Source: Microvirga sp. Mcv34 (lineage in GTDB: Bacteria > Pseudomonadota > Alphaproteobacteria > Rhizobiales > Beijerinckiaceae). From it: a stretch of 47,145 bases of DNA. The DNA lies in assembly GCF_024519725.1 (NCBI RefSeq), contig NZ_JALJRK010000041.1, positions 1 through 47,145 of the forward strand, written 5' to 3'. Both the position numbers and the translations under genes were made by a program. A model generated the notes under the pieces. That model did not search any database. It was not told the origin of the DNA and saw only the letters and a list, made by a program, of their open reading frames with translations. The stretch's first letter is position 1, and each line of letters begins with the position of its first letter. This document shows positions 44,248 to 47,145 of this stretch, one piece after another.

Positions 44248-45690
44248 TCAGGCGGCCGCGCTCAAGGTGATGCCGCGTGCCTCGGCAAAGGCGAACAGCT
44301 CGGATTCGCTTCCGACGCGATGCCGCTGGTCGATGGTCCAGCCGGTTTCGTCGCGCACCACGATGTAGCCCCGCGCCTGAAGACGGGACACCACCGACTG
44401 AATGCCGCTCGACTCGGATTTGGTCACGCCGCGTTCCGCGATGAAACGCTCGATCGCCGCTTGGGCGGCTTGGGCGAGGTCGATCGCATCGGCACGGTTG
44501 GCGGGCTTCGCCTTCGCCTTGGCCTGTGCGAGCGCGCGCGCCGGATCCCTGCGGACGGACTTCCAGCCGCCGCGGCCGGACGTCTGTCCTCCTGCGGCTT
44601 CGGGCTCCTCGGTCCGAGGAGCGGCAGGCGCTTCTGTCACGAGGATCTTCGGGGTGCTCGGTGCGACGGGTTGCGGGGCAGGGCGGAGAGGCGCGACCTG
44701 GGAAACACCCTGCACGGAGGGCAGGACGGCCTTCTTCTCCGGCTCCTTGAGCTTCTGGGCAGGACTGGGAGGCGTATTCTGCACCCTTTCACGAAGCACC
44801 TTTTCCTCGCGGGCCTTCTCGGCTCGCACCTTTTCTTCACGAAGCTTTTCTTCGCGAATTCTTCGGGCCGCCTCTTCACGCGCCTGGCGTGCCGTCTCGG
44901 CGGCCCGCCGCTTGGCTTCGGCCTCTGCCTTCCACGTCTCCATCTGCCGCTGCTTGGCTTCCGCTTCGGCTTTCTTCGCCTCCGCGTCGCGACGGGCGGC
45001 GGCCTCGGCCGCGCGCTTGACCCGAATGACGAGCCGCTGGTCGATGCGCCCCTTCTCGGCGATGGCGGCCCGCGCCGCGCGGATCATCCCCGATTCCGTT
45101 TCGGTAACGATCGTCTTCAGGTGTTCCGCCATGGAGGCTTCCAGAGCCTTGATGGCCTCGACGAGCGTCGTCTGGACGTCGAGCGATGGCAGCACTCTCC
45201 TCTGTACAGGCGCAGCCGAGGGAGCGGACATCTCGGCCCGAGGGGCAGGAGCATGACGTTCCGGCGCGAGAGGCCGGGGCGGCTTCTGTACGGCGGGCTT
45301 CGCCATCACCGGTTTTGCAGACGGCATGTGAGTCGACTTGGGGCGGACCGTTCCCGCAGCGGTGATCTTCGCCAGTTTGGAGAGATCACGTACGCCGATC
45401 AGGCCGAGATCCTGCATCTTCCAGCGGATCTGGGTCACGGTCCGGCCGAGCTCGGCGGCGATCAGTTTGTCGGTCAGCGGCGGGTCTGCCGAGACGAGAT
45501 CGCGCAAGCGCACGACGCTGGCTTCATCCCAGGTCTGGTGAGGTTGGACGAGAGTGCCGATCAGGCGCGCCCGCGCATAAGTTGCCGGCACGGGCCTGCC
45601 CAGTTTCGCCGCGGTGACGGGAACGGGGACTTTGGCTTCCCGGTCGCGGCGCAAAATCTCGAGTTCTTCTTCAGTCCAGACCCTGTTCAT
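44248..45690 (-). CDS. Protein with two SANT/GcrA-like domains, charged helix and C-terminal domain
   Basis: I do not recognise this 480-residue protein as a named family. Two related segments at the N-terminus look like SANT/Myb or GcrA-type helix-turn-helix repeats: residues 4-45 (VWTEEELEILRRDREAK...) and 53-99 (TWDEASVVRLRDLVSADP..., with ELGRTVTQIRWKM). A Pro/Ala-rich linker follows (110-165). A long charged helix spans about 220-305 and includes a 5-residue tandem repeat, REEKL/REEKV/RAEKA/REEKV, at 279-298. A second Pro-rich linker precedes a compact C-terminal domain at about 402-480 (QSVVSRLQARGYIVVRDETGW). AAGGAGAAG precedes the ATG. A DNA-binding or nucleoid role is inferred from the N-terminus. 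Confidence 0.75.
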   Translation of the reverse strand: MNRVWTEEELEILRRDREAKVPVPVTAAKLGRPVPATYARARLIGTLVQPHQTWDEASVVRLRDLVSADPPLTDKLIAAELGRTVTQIRWKMQDLGLIGVRDLSKLAKITAAGTVRPKSTHMPSAKPVMAKPAVQKPPRPLAPERHAPAPRAEMSAPSAAPVQRRVLPSLDVQTTLVEAIKALEASMAEHLKTIVTETESGMIRAARAAIAEKGRIDQRLVIRVKRAAEAAARRDAEAKKAEAEAKQRQMETWKAEAEAKRRAAETARQAREEAARRIREEKLREEKVRAEKAREEKVLRERVQNTPPSPAQKLKEPEKKAVLPSVQGVSQVAPLRPAPQPVAPSTPKILVTEAPAAPRTEEPEAAGGQTSGRGGWKSVRRDPARALAQAKAKAKPANRADAIDLAQAAQAAIERFIAERGVTKSESSGIQSVVSRLQARGYIVVRDETGWTIDQRHRVGSESELFAFAEARGITLSAAA

Positions 45691-46238
45691 TGCAGGGCTT
45701 CTCCTTTTCTCAGCAAGTTCGCAGCAAGGCTGGGATCCGGCGAATCTGCATCGCGAGAAGAAGAGCGAATGCGGAGAAAAAGGAAATTCGCCGGATCGTG
45801 CCGGCGACGGAAAACCGTTAAGCCGACATGCAGTGGAGGGGCACTTGATGAACGGTGCCGGTGGGGACGGACCGCGCCGCCGGAAACCATGGAGATGGCC
45901 CCGGATCGGGTCGCAGCTCATGCTCGTGCAGAGTGCTGCAACCCCTCACGAAGCCCAGGCTTCGCGACGAGGACCATTGCGGTCGTATGAGGGTGAGTTG
46001 CAGCTGCATGATGGTTTCAAATCAAGAGTGGTGCGAGGTTTAGTCGGCTTCCGACCAAATCTCAATGCTCATGACGTCCGTAGCGGCAACTTTCCTCAGG
46101 GGAGCCGGAGAGCGTTGCAGAACAACGATTTCGAGGTGTTTTCCGATCGGTCCGTAAGGATTGATTAACCATGACGGCGCATTCTCGCTCTTGTGAGTCC
46201 CGCGGGGATTTTACGCATGCCTGACAGGGGGAAGGCTC
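45691..46238. other. 548-bp intergenic region
   Basis: This is the divergent space between the SANT-like protein (minus) and the small helical protein (plus). A plus-strand open frame crosses most of it but lacks a start with a ribosome-binding site or any family feature. A TGATTAACCATGACGG segment near 46160 is the kind of AT-rich spot where an alphaproteobacterial promoter could lie. I see no repeat or RNA gene. Confidence 0.45.
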
Positions 46239-46655
46239 ATGGCCGAGAGCAGCATCACGCAAACGATCAAAGAGAGAATTGAAGCCGTCAAGAAGGTCGT
46301 GAATCTCATCTCGCAGGCGGGCAGGGGAGACGACCTGCATGATCTGCGCGTGCTCCTGATCAACACCATGAGCCTGCTCAAGCGCGATCCCGGTATCGAG
46401 GCAGCGGTGGATGATCTCTACGCCTCGGCGGCCGCCCTGGTGCGCGATGCCTCATCCGGCTATCCTCCCAATGCAAGATCGCTCCGTCTCCTGGTCTCCG
46501 CGTCCGACCGGTTCTGCATGCGCCTCACCTCGGCCGTGGGCCGGATCGTCCCCGAACCCGAGACGCGGCTCAAAGGTTTGGAAGCGGCTTACGCGGTACA
46601 GCTCGAGCGCTTCTCCATGAATGCCGATCTGGATCCCGTCGGTCAGGTCGCTTAA
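46239..46655 (+). CDS. Small all-helical hypothetical protein
   Basis: This 138-residue soluble protein has no signal or membrane segment and no recognised family. The sequence is strongly helical: an N-terminal amphipathic helix (ITQTIKERIEAVKKVVNLI), another around DLHDLRVLLINTMSLLKRD, then AAVDDLYASAAALVRDA, and a last helix with KGLEAAYAVQLERFSM. A helical bundle is likely. GGGGGAAGG lies just before the ATG. It is followed by a terminator, so it seems to be monocistronic. Confidence 0.7.
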   Translation: MAESSITQTIKERIEAVKKVVNLISQAGRGDDLHDLRVLLINTMSLLKRDPGIEAAVDDLYASAAALVRDASSGYPPNARSLRLLVSASDRFCMRLTSAVGRIVPEPETRLKGLEAAYAVQLERFSMNADLDPVGQVA

Positions 46656-46698
46656 CCCGCCAAGGCAGGCGCGTCCGAATCCCCTTCCACATCGACAC

Positions 46699-46731
46699 AG
46701 CCCTCCTTGCGCGCAGCATCGAGGGCTTTTT
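46699..46731 (+). terminator. Rho-independent terminator
   Basis: AGCCCTC (46699-46705) pairs with GAGGGCT (46721-46727) around a 15-nt loop and is followed by TTTT. It lies 44 bp after the stop of the helical protein gene. Confidence 0.75.
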
Positions 46732-46784
46732 GTTGGGTGATGTGATCGTAGCTGCACTTCAAGAAACGTCGATAGGACCACACT

Positions 46785-46798
46785 CATTCAGCTGAATG
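46785..46798. promoter_or_regulatory. 14-bp perfect palindrome
   Basis: CATTCAGCTGAATG is exactly self-complementary and is flanked by partly symmetric bases. It has the size of a dimeric regulator site. No adjacent gene start makes the target obvious, and chance cannot be excluded. Confidence 0.3.
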
Positions 46799-47028
46799 TG
46801 CGGCGCGGATTGTCTTCGTCTATCTCTCTCGACAAAGGCTGCGCAGCATCGCGGCCCTTGTCGTGAGAGTATGTAGGGTTTTCATCGCCTGCAGCTTGCT
46901 AGACCAGCCTCTTGAGATGCCGAGGCGCGGAGGTCCCTTTGTGCGCAAGCTGGCGGCTGTTTGGCGTTGAGCGCCGAGTCCCGCAGGTCCGTTGTGCGTT
47001 GTGTGGCGGGGATGCTTTGGACATGACG

Positions 47029-47058
47029 AAGCCCCCGGAGGGTGTCTCGCGGGGGCTT
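47029..47058 (-). terminator. Possible terminator after tRNA-fMet
   Basis: AAGCCCCCG (47029-47037) pairs with CGGGGGCTT (47050-47058) around a 12-nt loop. It lies 7 bp downstream of the tRNA 3' end on the minus strand. The T-run after it is weak. Confidence 0.55.
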
Positions 47059-47065
47059 GTGGTCT

Positions 47066-47142
<77 letters not shown>

Positions 47143-47145
47143 TCA

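Larger units (their letters stand above)
46656..47065. other. 410-bp region without a gene
   Basis: Apart from a terminator (46699-46731), a 14-bp palindrome (46785-46798) and a hairpin before the tRNA (47029-47058), I see no gene here. The plus-strand frame at 46912-47109 is the mirror of the tRNA. Confidence 0.6.

Noticed and set aside
45614..46168. 184-codon plus-strand frame across the 548-bp gap
   Set aside because: It begins inside the SANT-like gene, has no ribosome-binding site and shows no domain or signal.

Overview
The window is GC-rich chromosomal DNA from an alphaproteobacterium, most likely of the order Hyphomicrobiales (Rhizobiales). A Microvirga/Methylobacteriaceae-type genome is my best guess. 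The reasons are the GroEL tail, an ExoR-type periplasmic Sel1 regulator, an HWE-family histidine kinase, a TakP-like TRAP binding protein, and dispersed GC-rich double-hairpin repeats of a kind common in this order. The placement is inference from protein character; no search was run. Genes are closely packed on both strands. I see no prophage, integrase, insertion sequence or CRISPR array.

Layout. 1-3.1 kb: 3' end of groL with its terminator, a secreted hypothetical protein, an AT-rich gap, and an orphan TRAP solute-binding protein. 3.2-14 kb: a luciferase-like flavin oxidoreductase, then a minus-strand transport locus. In transcription order this locus is a fused two-domain Dpp/Opp ATPase, an aldehyde dehydrogenase, an SDR dehydrogenase, the solute-binding protein and two permeases. 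A small plus-strand DUF2218 gene interrupts it. A divergent coniferyl-aldehyde-dehydrogenase-like gene lies next to the ATPase. 14-19.8 kb: HWE sensor kinase, Uup-like ABC-F ATPase, a small membrane protein, and a secreted DUF6454-like protein behind a 24-bp perfect palindrome. 20-26 kb: propionyl-CoA carboxylase biotin subunit (pccA), gamma-glutamylcyclotransferase-like protein, acylphosphatase, rhodanese, DUF599, DUF3253, YdcF and RraA-like genes, several overlapping. 26-33.7 kb: a secreted protein, a multi-pass membrane protein, isovaleryl-CoA dehydrogenase, GH25 lysozyme lipoprotein, mgtE, tRNA-Leu(GAG) and lipB. 33.8-39.7 kb: small lipoprotein, methylcrotonyl-CoA carboxylase beta subunit, PCMT-like methyltransferase, and ilvD overlapping exoR. 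39.8-47.1 kb: exonuclease III, DHFR-like protein, Gly/Ser-rich secreted protein, old yellow enzyme, aldo/keto reductase, a two-SANT/coiled-coil protein, a small helical protein, and initiator tRNA-fMet.

How the genes work together. Most are housekeeping or catabolic. Branched-chain amino-acid and propionate metabolism recurs: isovaleryl-CoA dehydrogenase, MCC beta, PCC alpha and dihydroxy-acid dehydratase lie within 19 kb but not as one operon. The 4.3-12.4 kb locus looks like uptake of a peptide-like or amino compound coupled to oxidation of an alcohol/aldehyde intermediate.

The least familiar items are the double-hairpin repeat family (six copies, all between genes), the 480-residue protein with two SANT/GcrA-like domains and a charged helix containing pentapeptide repeats, the Gly/Ser-rich exported protein with a distinctive Cys-containing tail, and the interrupted transporter operon. 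I did not find a clear-cut new defence or mobile system here.
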